The notes: a model not told the origin generated them from the letters alone. A stretch of DNA of 64,000 nucleotides from Thermogemmatispora sp042408735 (GCF_042408735.1 NZ_JBHOQV010000128.1:44823-108822); one strand, 5' to 3'. Positions 43,364-51,884 are shown, counted from the first letter of the stretch. Numbers and translations are program-made.

Positions 43364-44361
43364 GGGCGCCCTCCTCTGCTTCCTTTGGCCTGACGCTGGA
43401 GGCTCGCGATCAGCCAGCGCGCCAGGATGTTGGTGATCAGGGTGATGATAAAGAGGATCAGGCCGGCCTCGATGATGGCCGAGAAGAAGAGGCCGGGTGT
43501 TGCCTCGCCAAACTGGTTGGCGATGACGCTAGACAGGGTATAGCCGGGAGTGAAGAGGCTGAGGCTCGGCTCGTTGGCCTGGTTGCCGACGATCATGGTG
43601 ACGGCCATCGTCTCGCCGAGGGCCCTTCCAAGAGCAAGAATGATGCCGCCGAGAATGCCGACGCGCGCGAAGGGTAAGACGGCATGGCGAATGACTTCCC
43701 AACGGGTCGCTCCCAGCGCCAGCAGGGCCTCGCGCTGGGAGACCGGCGTTACCAGCATCACTTCGCGTGAGACCGAGATGATGAGGGGGAGAACCATCAT
43801 GGTCAGGACGATGCCAGCTCCCAGGTAGCCGACACCTTCCGGCTCTCCCTGGAAGAGCGGCAGGAAGCCCAGGTGTTGCTGGAGCCAGGGCTCGCCAGCG
43901 TTGTGCAGCCAGGGGGCCAGTACGAGAAACCCCCAGAGGCCGTAGATGACGCTAGGGATGGCCGCTAGGAGGTCGATGAGAAAGGCTAAGATGAGCCGCA
44001 GGGGGCGAGGACAGAAATCGACCAGGAAGACGGCGGCTCCGATCCCCAGCGGTACGGCGAAGATGAGGGCAAAGGTCGAGGTGATGAGGGTCCCAAAGAT
44101 GGCCGGCAAGACCCCGTAAACCTCGTGTACCGGATCAAAGGCTTTGTTGGTTAGAAAGCTGAGGCCGAAGCGCCTGATTGTGGGCAGCGAGTTGCTGACG
44201 AGAATCCAGGCTGTGCCGGCCACCAGCCCGAGAACGATCAGGACAAAGAGCAGCGTGATGCCTCGGAAGAAAAGGTCTCCGGGCCGCTGGGCACGCAGGA
44301 CTCGTTGCCAGCGTATCCACTGCTGACGTGCTTTGCTTGGGGTGATTCTCTCCTGGATCAT
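43360..44361 (-). CDS. pstC: Phosphate ABC transporter permease PstC
   Basis: 333 residues with six helices. PstC features are AIPSVIYGLWGFLVLAPWL, the EAA-type loop QREALLALGATRWEVIRHAV, and ILALGRALGETMAVTMIVGN. It forms the channel with PstA. It follows pstS by about 130 bases, a gap often seen after the highly expressed binding-protein gene. Confidence 0.95.
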   Translation of the reverse strand: MIQERITPSKARQQWIRWQRVLRAQRPGDLFFRGITLLFVLIVLGLVAGTAWILVSNSLPTIRRFGLSFLTNKAFDPVHEVYGVLPAIFGTLITSTFALIFAVPLGIGAAVFLVDFCPRPLRLILAFLIDLLAAIPSVIYGLWGFLVLAPWLHNAGEPWLQQHLGFLPLFQGEPEGVGYLGAGIVLTMMVLPLIISVSREVMLVTPVSQREALLALGATRWEVIRHAVLPFARVGILGGIILALGRALGETMAVTMIVGNQANEPSLSLFTPGYTLSSVIANQFGEATPGLFFSAIIEAGLILFIITLITNILARWLIASLQRQAKGSRGGRP

Positions 44362-44494
44362 TGGCTCTCCCCTGGCTCTCTCTACCCTGCTGAGGAGGCA
44401 GGGGCTGATCTTCGGCAGATGCAGGCCCCTGCCCGTGCTAGTGGATCTTCCCGATTGCCTGGCCGATGGCGCTCTCCGCCAGCCAGCTCAGCCT

Positions 44495-45634
44495 TCAGGA
44501 GCCGCTGTAGCAGGCATTGCCGCCGCAGCGCATGGCCTTGATCTGGGCCTCGTCCTTGCTGACGATCGTGTCCGGCAGGGGGACGTAGTTGAGCGGCTGG
44601 GCATATTGTTGCCCGTCGTGGACCATCCACCAGAGGAGGCGCGCCAGGGCTTGCCCCTTGTCGCTGTTGCTCTGGTTCTGGTAGACGACAACCCAGGAGA
44701 AGCCAGTGATGGGATAGGCGTTGTCTCCGCTGCCGTTAACGATGTAGAAGCGCAGGTCGCTCGGGATGTTGGTGAAGCTCTCGGCGTCGGCTTTGGCGCT
44801 GTCCAGCGAGGGCGCGACGAATTTGCCGGCGGCGTTCTGGAGGAGTGCGTAGGGAATGTTGTTGGCGAGGACGTAGGTCAGCTCAACGTAGCCAATGGCA
44901 CCATCGGTGTTCTTGACCTGCCCGGCAACACCAGAGCTTCCTTTGGCCCCTACACCCGTTGGCCAGTTCACGGTGGTGCCTGCTCCTACCTTGCTCTGCC
45001 AGTCTGGGCTGATGGCCGAGAGATAGTGTGTGAAGATGCTGGTGGTGCCGCTGCCGTCAGAGCGGTGGACAACGGTGATGTTCTTGTGGGGCAGGTTGAC
45101 GCCGCTGTTGATGGCTTTGATCTGGGGGTCATCCCAGCTGGTGATCTTGCCTTCGTAGATGGCCGCCAGAATCGGCCCCGTGAGCTTGAGCTGATTAACT
45201 CCGCTGAGGTTGTAGGAGATGGCTACTGCTCCGATCGTGATCGGAATGTGCAGAATCGCTCCACTGGTGCTTTTATTAAGCTGATCGTTGGTCATAGGCG
45301 CATCGGTAGCGCCAAAGTCGACGATATGCTGCAAGAGGTTATTGATGCCGGCTCCACTACCCACCGCCTGATAGTTTACGTTGATACCACACTTGACTTT
45401 GGGATACTCCTGAAACATCTTTGAGAATAGAGGATTGTCAAACGTCGATCCAGCGCCCGTAAGCTGCTTGGTCGAAGGGCAGGTATTGGCGCTACCCGTG
45501 GTGGTGCCGCTGGAGCTGTTGTTGCTGTTGCCGCAGGCTGCCAGCAAGCTGAGCAGACCTACCAGCAGCAGGGCGCTAAGATATCTCAGTCGCGGGCGCC
45601 CTCGGTGGCTGGGCGAAGGTTTGTTGTGTGTCAT
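44495..45634 (-). CDS. pstS: Phosphate-binding lipoprotein PstS
   Basis: 379 residues. Signal peptide with lipobox LLSLLAAC, so the mature protein is a lipoprotein at the outer face of the membrane, followed by a Ser/Asn-rich linker. Phosphate-binding segments are clear: LTGAGSTFDNPLFSKMF, the DFGATDAPMT loop, and VVHRSDGSGTTSIFTHYL. It captures inorganic phosphate for PstCAB. First gene of the operon; GAGGAGGGG about 11 bases before the ATG, with a hairpin just upstream of that site. Confidence 0.96.
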   Translation of the reverse strand: MTHNKPSPSHRGRPRLRYLSALLLVGLLSLLAACGNSNNSSSGTTTGSANTCPSTKQLTGAGSTFDNPLFSKMFQEYPKVKCGINVNYQAVGSGAGINNLLQHIVDFGATDAPMTNDQLNKSTSGAILHIPITIGAVAISYNLSGVNQLKLTGPILAAIYEGKITSWDDPQIKAINSGVNLPHKNITVVHRSDGSGTTSIFTHYLSAISPDWQSKVGAGTTVNWPTGVGAKGSSGVAGQVKNTDGAIGYVELTYVLANNIPYALLQNAAGKFVAPSLDSAKADAESFTNIPSDLRFYIVNGSGDNAYPITGFSWVVVYQNQSNSDKGQALARLLWWMVHDGQQYAQPLNYVPLPDTIVSKDEAQIKAMRCGGNACYSGS

Positions 45635-45659
45635 AGTGCTGGTTTCCCCTCCTCAGTGA

Positions 45660-45683
45660 CGCTGCCGTGGGGCAACGGCAGCG
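45660..45683 (-). promoter_or_regulatory. Hairpin in the pstS leader next to the ribosome site
   Basis: CGCTGCCGT and ACGGCAGCG form a perfect 9-bp stem with a 6-base loop, ending a few bases upstream of the pstS Shine-Dalgarno. It may affect stability or translation of pstS mRNA. Confidence 0.5.
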
Positions 45684-45788
45684 AAAAATAGATCTGCGAG
45701 TCGGCGCTCAGGTCGCCTTGTCAGCCTCAGCTGGAGCGCTGTTCGGCTTGGGCGCGTCCTGGCTCTGGCTCTTTTCCACACCACCCGA

Positions 45789-45852
45789 ATTGTACAGTTC
45801 TCGCTTTAATCATGGTTTAAGGCGCGGTTAAAGCCCTTTAAGGCTCCGTTAA
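45789..45852 (-). promoter_or_regulatory. PHO-box-like repeat array and pstS promoter
   Basis: Five TTAA-centred units (starting at 45806, 45817, 45828, 45838, 45849) are spaced 11, 11, 10 and 11 bp. On the minus strand the units read YTTAAMS and the array ends 9-10 bp before a TACAAT -10 box (45789-45794), with no good -35 box. This is how PhoB/PhoP-type activators replace the -35 at pst promoters. The response regulator at the operon end is the likely binder (inference). Confidence 0.72.
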
Positions 45853-46098
45853 AGTTTGCCGAAGGGATAGGCAGGCTCTGTTAACGTGGGAGAGAGGCCA
45901 GGCTCGTGGGCCTGGCTGAAGGTCTTCTGCGAAGAGGTGGAGGGGCCTGCGGCCGACGGGCGGGGCGTGGGGGAGGCCCGCCGTGGTGGCGCCTTTGGCC
46001 GAAGAGGTGCTGAGGGAGAATTTGCGCTCTTCTCTCCCCACGGCGGGCAGGCGCAGCTAGATAGCTGGATTGTTAACTTTGAAGGTGAAAAAAGCAGA
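45853..46098. other. Spacer between the PHO array and the ClpC-like gene
   Basis: Contains another TTAA unit at 45881-45884 in CTGTTAACG, and an 11-bp inverted repeat (GCCCGCCGTGG at 45976-45986 with its complement at 46038-46048) that may serve as a transcription end for the ClpC-like gene. No coding frame supported. Confidence 0.4.
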
Positions 46099-48783
46099 TC
46101 AGGCGGCGCTGTGGCCCGGGGCTTCAGGCCAGGTGAGGACCGCTGAAGCATCGCTGCTTTCTGGCGGGGAGCTGGCTAGCAGCTCTGCCGCTGATGGATG
46201 CGGCCTGGAACGGTCTGCCTGCCTCTCCAGGCGCAGGCCGCTGCTCTCGCCATTGGCCTCAAGGAGGAGGCAATCGCCGCGCTCAATCTCGCCGCGCAGC
46301 AGCGCCTCGCTGAGGCGATCCTCCACTTCGCGACGGACGAGCCGCCGCAGGGGATGTGCTCCCTGGCTGGGCCAATGCTCTTGACTGCGAGCAAGTAGAT
46401 ACTCTCGGGCTGCCACGCTGATTTCCAGGTTGATGCCGAGTCTGCTCAGATCTCGACAGGTGGCGTTTAGCTGGTGATCAAGAATCTGAGCGAGATGCTC
46501 TTCTTTGAGCGAATGGAAGGGGATAAGGGCATCGAGTCGGTTAAGAAGCTCGGGCCGAAAGGTACGCTGCAACAGGGCAAGCATCTGCTGCTCGCTTTGG
46601 AAAAGGCTTTTCCTGGCTCCAAAGCCAACGGCTTGTGCGGGAGTGCTGGGCAGGCTGGTTGTGAGAATGATGATGGCCTCGCGGAAGTCCACCAGCCGAC
46701 CTTGTCCATCGCTCAGGTGCCCGTCTTCGAGCATCTGGAGTAGCAGGTCGAGCAGGACCGGGTGGGCCTTTTCGATACCTTCAAAGAGAAGGATGCTGGC
46801 CGGGCGATGGCGAATGGCCTCGCTCAGGAGTCCTGGCTCTCCGTAGCCCTGGTAGCCTGGTGGACTGCCAAGCAGACGCTGTACCTGCTGACGCTCCATG
46901 AAGGCGGCCATGTCCAGGGCGATCAGGCTGCGCTCGTCTCCAGTCAGGACCTCCGCCAGAGCGGCTGCCAGGTGACTCTTGCCGACGCCACTGGGACCAA
47001 TGAAGAGGAAGGAGGCGGCGGGACGGCGCGGGTCGCGCAGGTTGCTACGAGCACGACGTACGGCGCGGGCCACTATGCTGATAGCTTCCTCTTGACCGGC
47101 GACCTTTTGCCGCAGTAAGCGCTCTAAGGAGAGCAAATAGCGGGCCTCTTCGCCACCTGGAAAGGTTACGCGCAGGCCGGTCCACTGAGCCACTACCGCG
47201 GCGATGGCCTCCTCGTCAAGACGCGGGCGCTGGACTGGCGCGGGTGAGTCAGTGTTTGGGATGCCTGGCCTGCTCTGCCGTAGCCACTCGCTCTCGATGG
47301 CCAGGGCGCGGCGCAGAAGCTGCTGCTCCTGCCGGCGCAGCTCTAGTGCGGCGGGAAAGTGTTGCTGGTGAACGGCTGCCTCTCGTTTCGCCCGGAGGCG
47401 GGCCAGGGCCTCGTGGAGTTGGCGCAGGGCCACTGGTGGCAGGGCCTGACGCATGCGTAGCGCGGCGGCTGCCTCATCGATCAGGTCAATGGCTTTATCT
47501 GGCTGGGCTCGCCCGGCAAGGTAGCGTCCTGAGAGGCGCACCGCCGCTTTTAGGGCCTCATCGCCGATGACAACGCCGTGAAAGGCCTCGTAGCGTGGGC
47601 GCAGCGCCTCCAGGATCGTCAGGGTCTCAGCAGCGTCCGGTTCGGCGATCACAACTGGCTGGAAGCGCCTGGCTAGCGCGGCATCGCCCTCAAAGTGGCA
47701 GGCGTACTCCTCGAAGGTCGTGGCTCCAATGCATTGGAGCTGCCCGCGTGCCAGCAGCGGTTTGAGCAGGTTGGCCACGTTAGGAGCGCTGGCCGGCCCT
47801 CCAGCGCCGATCAGCATATGGATCTCGTCGATAAAGAGCAGGATATCGCTGGCCTCTTTGATTTCTGCTACAATGCCCTGGACACGTTCCTCTAGATCGC
47901 CGCGGTAGCGCGTGCCAGCTAGTAGCAGGCCGATGTCGAGGGCCACGACCCGCTTCCCTTGCAGACCTTCCGGTACGGCCCCAACGGCAATACGGGCCGC
48001 CAGACCCTCGACGATGGCCGTCTTGCCGCTGCCTGCCGGCCCCAGCAGGAGCGGGTTGTTCTTGGTATAGCGCAGCAGGATCTGGATCGTACGCCCCAGT
48101 TCCGCCTCGCGTCCGATGAGAGGATCAAGCTGGCCCTCCAGGGCTGCCAGGGTCAGGTCGCGGCTGACGCTGTTCAGTTCTGGGGTACGCTCGTAGCGTT
48201 CGCGGTAGGCTGATTGGGGATCACCGGCTACGCTGGCCGATTGGCCTGGCTGCCTATCAGGGGTCGAGCTGTCCTCTAAGCTCGGCCTGCTCGCCTGGGA
48301 GATGGCGACCGCTGCTGCTTCTGGGGGTGGAAGCGGCGTTGTCAAAGCCTGCAAGCGCGCGCGCACGCTGGCACAGGTGACGCCGAAGCCTTCTAGCAAT
48401 CCCTGAAGCAGGGCGCCCTGCCGATCCTGGACGCTGAGCAGGCCCAGGAGCAGGTGCTCGGGACCAATGGAGGTTGCTCCGAGCTTGCTGGCATGCAATC
48501 TGGCGGCGCGCAGGGCTGCCTGCAGGGCCGGGGACAGTCTCTGGCGGCCTCGATGGACAGGCTTGCGCGGTCGATCCAATGCCTCAACGATCTGGCGAAG
48601 CAGGGTGGGCCGCAGCATGAAGGAAGTCAAGAGCTTGCCAATGAGGGGATCGTTGAGACGCAAGATGCCAAGCAGGAGCTGCTCATTGCCGATCAGCCTG
48701 CGGTGGCGCTTGCTGGCCTCTTCTCGCGCATAATGCAGTGCCAAACGGGCTGCTGGTGTATAGGCTTTATCAAGATCTTTCAT
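46099..48783 (-). CDS. ClpC-like double AAA+ ATPase with altered D2 Walker B
   Basis: About 894 residues from MKDLDKAYTPAARLAL; 7 to 50 extra residues are possible with upstream starts. Two N-terminal Clp repeats (GNEQLLLGILRL; GPEHLLLGLLSV), D1 with Walker A GPAGSGKTA near 249 and Walker B LLFIDEIHML near 315, a short coiled-coil middle domain, and D2 with GPSGVGKSH near 598. In D2 the usual LLDEIEKAH reads LFEGIEKAH, replacing the Walker B Asp by Glu and the catalytic Glu by Gly, so D2 may bind but not efficiently hydrolyse ATP. Role: protein unfoldase, with or without ClpP. Confidence 0.9.
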   Translation of the reverse strand: MKDLDKAYTPAARLALHYAREEASKRHRRLIGNEQLLLGILRLNDPLIGKLLTSFMLRPTLLRQIVEALDRPRKPVHRGRQRLSPALQAALRAARLHASKLGATSIGPEHLLLGLLSVQDRQGALLQGLLEGFGVTCASVRARLQALTTPLPPPEAAAVAISQASRPSLEDSSTPDRQPGQSASVAGDPQSAYRERYERTPELNSVSRDLTLAALEGQLDPLIGREAELGRTIQILLRYTKNNPLLLGPAGSGKTAIVEGLAARIAVGAVPEGLQGKRVVALDIGLLLAGTRYRGDLEERVQGIVAEIKEASDILLFIDEIHMLIGAGGPASAPNVANLLKPLLARGQLQCIGATTFEEYACHFEGDAALARRFQPVVIAEPDAAETLTILEALRPRYEAFHGVVIGDEALKAAVRLSGRYLAGRAQPDKAIDLIDEAAAALRMRQALPPVALRQLHEALARLRAKREAAVHQQHFPAALELRRQEQQLLRRALAIESEWLRQSRPGIPNTDSPAPVQRPRLDEEAIAAVVAQWTGLRVTFPGGEEARYLLSLERLLRQKVAGQEEAISIVARAVRRARSNLRDPRRPAASFLFIGPSGVGKSHLAAALAEVLTGDERSLIALDMAAFMERQQVQRLLGSPPGYQGYGEPGLLSEAIRHRPASILLFEGIEKAHPVLLDLLLQMLEDGHLSDGQGRLVDFREAIIILTTSLPSTPAQAVGFGARKSLFQSEQQMLALLQRTFRPELLNRLDALIPFHSLKEEHLAQILDHQLNATCRDLSRLGINLEISVAAREYLLARSQEHWPSQGAHPLRRLVRREVEDRLSEALLRGEIERGDCLLLEANGESSGLRLERQADRSRPHPSAAELLASSPPESSDASAVLTWPEAPGHSAA

Positions 48784-49150
48784 TGATCTGGCCTTGTAAA
48801 TCATCTTCTGCTGGCAGATAGTCTTAAGGAAGCACAAGCGACCCGCTGCCTCCTCTCTTCCAGCTCGCTCCCGGAGCCTGACCGCTGGCGCAGGCCAGGG
48901 ACGGCTGGACAAAAAGGCAGGGGCCTCCGTCAATAACTCAGCAGTAATCGATAAGGATAAATATCTCTACAATATCTCTTGTCGGCAGAAGTGGCCGGTC
49001 TATTAGAGGAAAGTCGCTGGGACCTGCCTATCCTATGAAGGGACCTCGCCAGAAGATGGCCGGAGGAGGGTTGCTCTTGCTTCCATCTGGCCGGGCAGTC
49101 CGCTGGTCCCCCTCCCGAGTCACTCAGCGAACGCGGCAGACGCGATAAAC
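48784..49150. other. Divergent region upstream of the ClpC-like and queF genes
   Basis: No gene recognised. Includes a direct repeat of AATATCTCT at 48960-48968 and 48971-48979 (11-bp period) in an AT-rich patch that is probably part of the ClpC-like promoter and could be an operator. Confidence 0.4.
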
Positions 49151-49179
49151 TGGACGCCTTGTCCCGTATGTGCTACGAT
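49151..49179 (+). promoter_or_regulatory. Candidate queF promoter
   Basis: TGGACG and TACGAT with a 17-base spacer; start near 49186, about 220 bases before the queF ATG. Weak box matches. Confidence 0.35.
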
Positions 49180-49200
49180 TCTCTCGCAAACGCTATCTGA

Positions 49201-49272
49201 AGTTGCAGCTCAACTAGAGTATTAGTTGATAAGACAAGGTAGAGCAGGGACAGCCTTAACTGTCTCTGCTCT
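49201..49272 (+). promoter_or_regulatory. Attenuator-like leader of queF
   Basis: CAACT at 49211-49215 can pair with AGTTG upstream (49201-49205) or with AGTTG downstream (49224-49228), so two exclusive stems are possible. A 13-bp stem follows (AGAGCAGGGACAG with CTGTCTCTGCTCT, loop CCTTAA) and then CTTCTT, like an intrinsic terminator. It lies more than 130 bases before queF, so it would act on queF transcription. A queuosine-precursor riboswitch is an inference. Confidence 0.45.
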
Positions 49273-49405
49273 CTTCTTGCTGGTCGGCTCCTGCTCAAGG
49301 GGGCTAACCTCGGGGCCGACCGCCTTGCGGCCAGGGAGGGAACCACCCGCTCAGGGCCGCTGGCGTTGCTGCTGCCGCTTAAAGGAATTCGGAGGTCGTT
49401 CTCGT

Positions 49406-49861
49406 ATGAGTGAAGAGCAAGAGCAAACGCGCGTACCGGGCCGCTATGGGTTGGATGAGATTGCCGCTAATCGGCTGGAAGCCTGGCCCAACCCCAACCC
49501 AGAGCGCGACTATGTGATTCACCTGGAGATTCCTGAGTTTACCTGTCTCTGCCCGCGTTCAGGCTTCCCAGATTTCGCCACAATCGTCATCGATTATGTC
49601 CCTGATCGCTCGGTGGTTGAGCTGAAGAGCCTCAAGCTCTATATCAATGGCTACCGGGACCGGCAGATCAGTCATGAAGCTGCCACAAATACTATTCTGA
49701 ACGACCTGGTGACCCTGCTGGGACCGCGCTGGATGCGTGTGGCCGGCGACTTTAATGTCCGGGGCAACATTAAAACCATTATCTTCGCCGAATATGCTGC
49801 CCCTGACTATAGTGGTCCCCGCTCTGAGTATCGGCGCTACATGACGGGAAGCGGCCTGTAA
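49406..49861 (+). CDS. queF: NADPH-dependent 7-cyano-7-deazaguanine reductase
   Basis: 151 residues, the short YkvM-type QueF. GGAGGT 9 bases before the ATG fixes the start. Signature: nucleophilic Cys region EFTCLCPRSGFPDFA, the QueF motif VELKSLKLYINGYRD, and NDLVTLLGPRWM with FNVRGNIKT. It reduces preQ0 to preQ1, the last free-base step in queuosine synthesis. The precursor transporter and queC are close by, though on differing strands. Confidence 0.95.
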   Translation: MSEEQEQTRVPGRYGLDEIAANRLEAWPNPNPERDYVIHLEIPEFTCLCPRSGFPDFATIVIDYVPDRSVVELKSLKLYINGYRDRQISHEAATNTILNDLVTLLGPRWMRVAGDFNVRGNIKTIIFAEYAAPDYSGPRSEYRRYMTGSGL

Positions 49862-49877
49862 CTGCTCTGCCGGCGCT

Positions 49878-49977
49878 GCGAGAGAGGAGAGAGCCAGGCG
49901 CACACCTGGCGCCTGGCTAAGAGGGACCCTTTGCCGCCGCTGGCCAGGCAGGAAAGGCGGGGCGCCTCCTCTCTCGC
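49878..49977. terminator. Nested inverted repeats between convergent queF and transporter genes
   Basis: Outer arms GCGAGAGAGGAG (49878-49889) and CTCCTCTCTCGC (49966-49977) are perfect 12-mers; inside, AGCCAGGCGC (49892-49901) and GCGCCTGGCT (49909-49918) form a 10-bp stem with a 7-base loop. Probably a bidirectional transcription end, though no long T tract follows. Confidence 0.55.
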
Positions 49978-50024
49978 CTGGCGGGCCAGCCCTGGACCCT
50001 TCAGGTCAGGACCAGCCATTCACA

Positions 50025-50705
50025 TCAGCGGGAGAAGAGAATCGGGCTAAAGTTAGTCTGATAATCAAAAGTATCAAGCTGCTCGTGCTTTTTGAGGAAG
50101 TTGACGACCAGGTAGGTCAAAGGGGTTGCCACGACCTCATAGCCAACCTTGAAGAGCCACTGGGTGAGCATGGTCGCCAGCAGCTCAGCGGGTGGAATCA
50201 CTCCCCAGAAAGCGATCGTAATAAAAATCAGAGTATCCAGTCCCTCACCTACGAAAGTTGAGCCGATGGTCCGTGTCCAGAGCCAGCGCCCCTTTGTCAA
50301 AATCTTGAGTTTGGCCAGGACAAACGAGTTGGCGAACTCGCCGCAGAGATAGGCCACAAAAGAGCCAAGTAAGAGGCGCGGCGTAAAGCCGAGAATGGCG
50401 CTATAGGCGGCCTGTCCTTTCCAGAACGGGGCTGCTGGCGCTAGTCCCCCCAGGAAAATCGCGATTACTGCCAGCAGATTGCAGGCAAAACCAAGCCAGA
50501 TAACACGCCGCGCGGCGGCGTAGCCGTAGACCTCTGTCAGGACGTCGCCAAACAAATAGCTCAGGGGGAAAACAATAATCCCCGCCGGTACCAGCAAGCC
50601 CACCAGACTGATGATTTTGACCGCGATAATATTTGCTGTGATCAGGCAGGTCACAAATAATGCCGCGATGGTTACGAACCAGAACGATACTCGCAATTGA
50701 GCCAT
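50025..50705 (-). CDS. Queuosine precursor transporter (YhhQ/DUF165 family)
   Basis: 226 residues with six to seven membrane helices. Family features are the first helix FVTIAALFVTCLITANIIAV, PAGIIVFPLSYLFGDVLTEV, the conserved GFACNLLAV region and LGSFVAYLCGEFANSFV, with the late RTIGSTFVGEGLDTLIF. Characterised YhhQ imports preQ0/preQ1. Placement between queF and queC strongly supports the same role. A 12-residue longer N terminus is possible but lacks a ribosome site. Confidence 0.92.
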   Translation of the reverse strand: MAQLRVSFWFVTIAALFVTCLITANIIAVKIISLVGLLVPAGIIVFPLSYLFGDVLTEVYGYAAARRVIWLGFACNLLAVIAIFLGGLAPAAPFWKGQAAYSAILGFTPRLLLGSFVAYLCGEFANSFVLAKLKILTKGRWLWTRTIGSTFVGEGLDTLIFITIAFWGVIPPAELLATMLTQWLFKVGYEVVATPLTYLVVNFLKKHEQLDTFDYQTNFSPILFSR

Positions 50706-50935
50706 CCTTTCTTCTCTGTTTGCCCACGTTTTCCTGGGCAAGATAGAAATCTGCTGTCTATAGAAGATTATTTTTCTTGCCCGCCTGCCCGTCTGGCTTC
50801 CCCACCAGCCCCCTCTGCTTGCGCGGTCAGCGAGCAGGGCAGGGTCAGCAGACAGAGAGAGAAGAAGGAGCCATCCTCTGGCAGCCCCGGCCTGGTCGAG
50901 AAAAGGTCGCTCTCTCTTCTCTTGTACTGGAGACC
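50706..50935. other. Divergent spacer between transporter and queC
   Basis: No gene seen. The minus-strand promoter of the transporter should lie here but no boxes are convincing. Confidence 0.3.
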
Positions 50936-50964
50936 TTCACAGGTCGTCCCTGCCTGCGTACAAT
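50936..50964 (+). promoter_or_regulatory. Promoter of queC
   Basis: TTCACA and TACAAT (each 5 of 6 to consensus) are spaced by exactly 17 bases. The start near 50971 gives a leader of about 200 bases containing a repeated GCGAGCCT. Confidence 0.62.
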
Positions 50965-51171
50965 ATCAGTACACTATCAGGTGCCGGGAACAGTCGCGAA
51001 CGGAACTATCCTGCGGCGATCGCGGGCGAGCCTGGTGTCGCGAGCCTCAGTCGGCGTTATCCAGGGCCGCTGGGGCTATCCGACCGACACAACTGAGAGC
51101 GCCGCGCTGCCATCACATAGCTCGCCTGGCCAGAGCGGTAGAACGGCCAACCAACAAGAGGAGAAGCAGAC

Positions 51172-51849
51172 ATGTCGCGACCCAAAGCCATTGCCATTGT
51201 CAGCGGAGGTCTTGACAGCGTGACCCTGGCCCATCTGCTCCATGCTCAGGGCTATCAGCTCCATTTGCTCTCGTTTGACTATGGACAGCGCCACCGCAAA
51301 GAGTTGTTGTTTGCCGAGCGCTGTGCCCGTCGGCTAGAGGCCACCTTTTCCCTTCTCGACCTCCGACAGCTTGGCCAGCACTTCAAAGGTTCGGCCCTGA
51401 CCGACGAAAGCGTAGCCGTGCCTGACGGCCACTATGCAGCGGCTAACATGGCTATTACCGTTGTCCCTAACCGTAACGCCATCATGCTGGCTATCGCCTA
51501 TGGAATTGCCGTAGCCGAGGAAGCGGAGGCGGTCGCCTTTGCGGCACATGCAGGTGATCACTTCATCTATCCTGACTGCCGTCCGGCCTTTATCGAGGCC
51601 TTCGGGGCCATGCAGCGTCTCGCCGTTGAGGGGCACGGTCACCCGCGCCTACACCTGGAAGCGCCCTTTGCCCATCTCAAGAAAGAGCAGATTGTCCGTC
51701 TCGGCGCGGCGCTCGGCGTCCCCTTCGCTGAAACCTGGAGCTGCTACAAAGGAGGCGAGAAGCACTGTGGCACCTGTGGCACCTGCAACGAGCGCAAAGA
51801 GGCTTTCCTGCTCGCGGGTGTTCCTGATCCCACCGACTATCTCCAGTGA
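51172..51849 (+). CDS. queC: 7-cyano-7-deazaguanine synthase QueC
   Basis: 225 residues. PP-loop ATPase motif SGGLDSVTLAHLL near the N terminus, SFDYGQRH, the VPNRNAIML segment, and the C-terminal zinc site with four Cys (CYKGGEKHCGTCGTCNERK). It makes preQ0 from 7-carboxy-7-deazaguanine, ammonia and ATP. GAGGAG 8 bases before the ATG. Its product feeds QueF. The queD and queE genes are not in the window. Confidence 0.96.
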   Translation: MSRPKAIAIVSGGLDSVTLAHLLHAQGYQLHLLSFDYGQRHRKELLFAERCARRLEATFSLLDLRQLGQHFKGSALTDESVAVPDGHYAAANMAITVVPNRNAIMLAIAYGIAVAEEAEAVAFAAHAGDHFIYPDCRPAFIEAFGAMQRLAVEGHGHPRLHLEAPFAHLKKEQIVRLGAALGVPFAETWSCYKGGEKHCGTCGTCNERKEAFLLAGVPDPTDYLQ

Positions 51850-51884
51850 GCCGGTCCTGGGCGAAGGGGAGGCGCTATCCAGGA

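Noticed and set aside
49201..49240. Canonical preQ1-I riboswitch
   Set aside because: The A-rich ACAAGG tail is suggestive, but no loop of the right length or pairing with the tail could be built.
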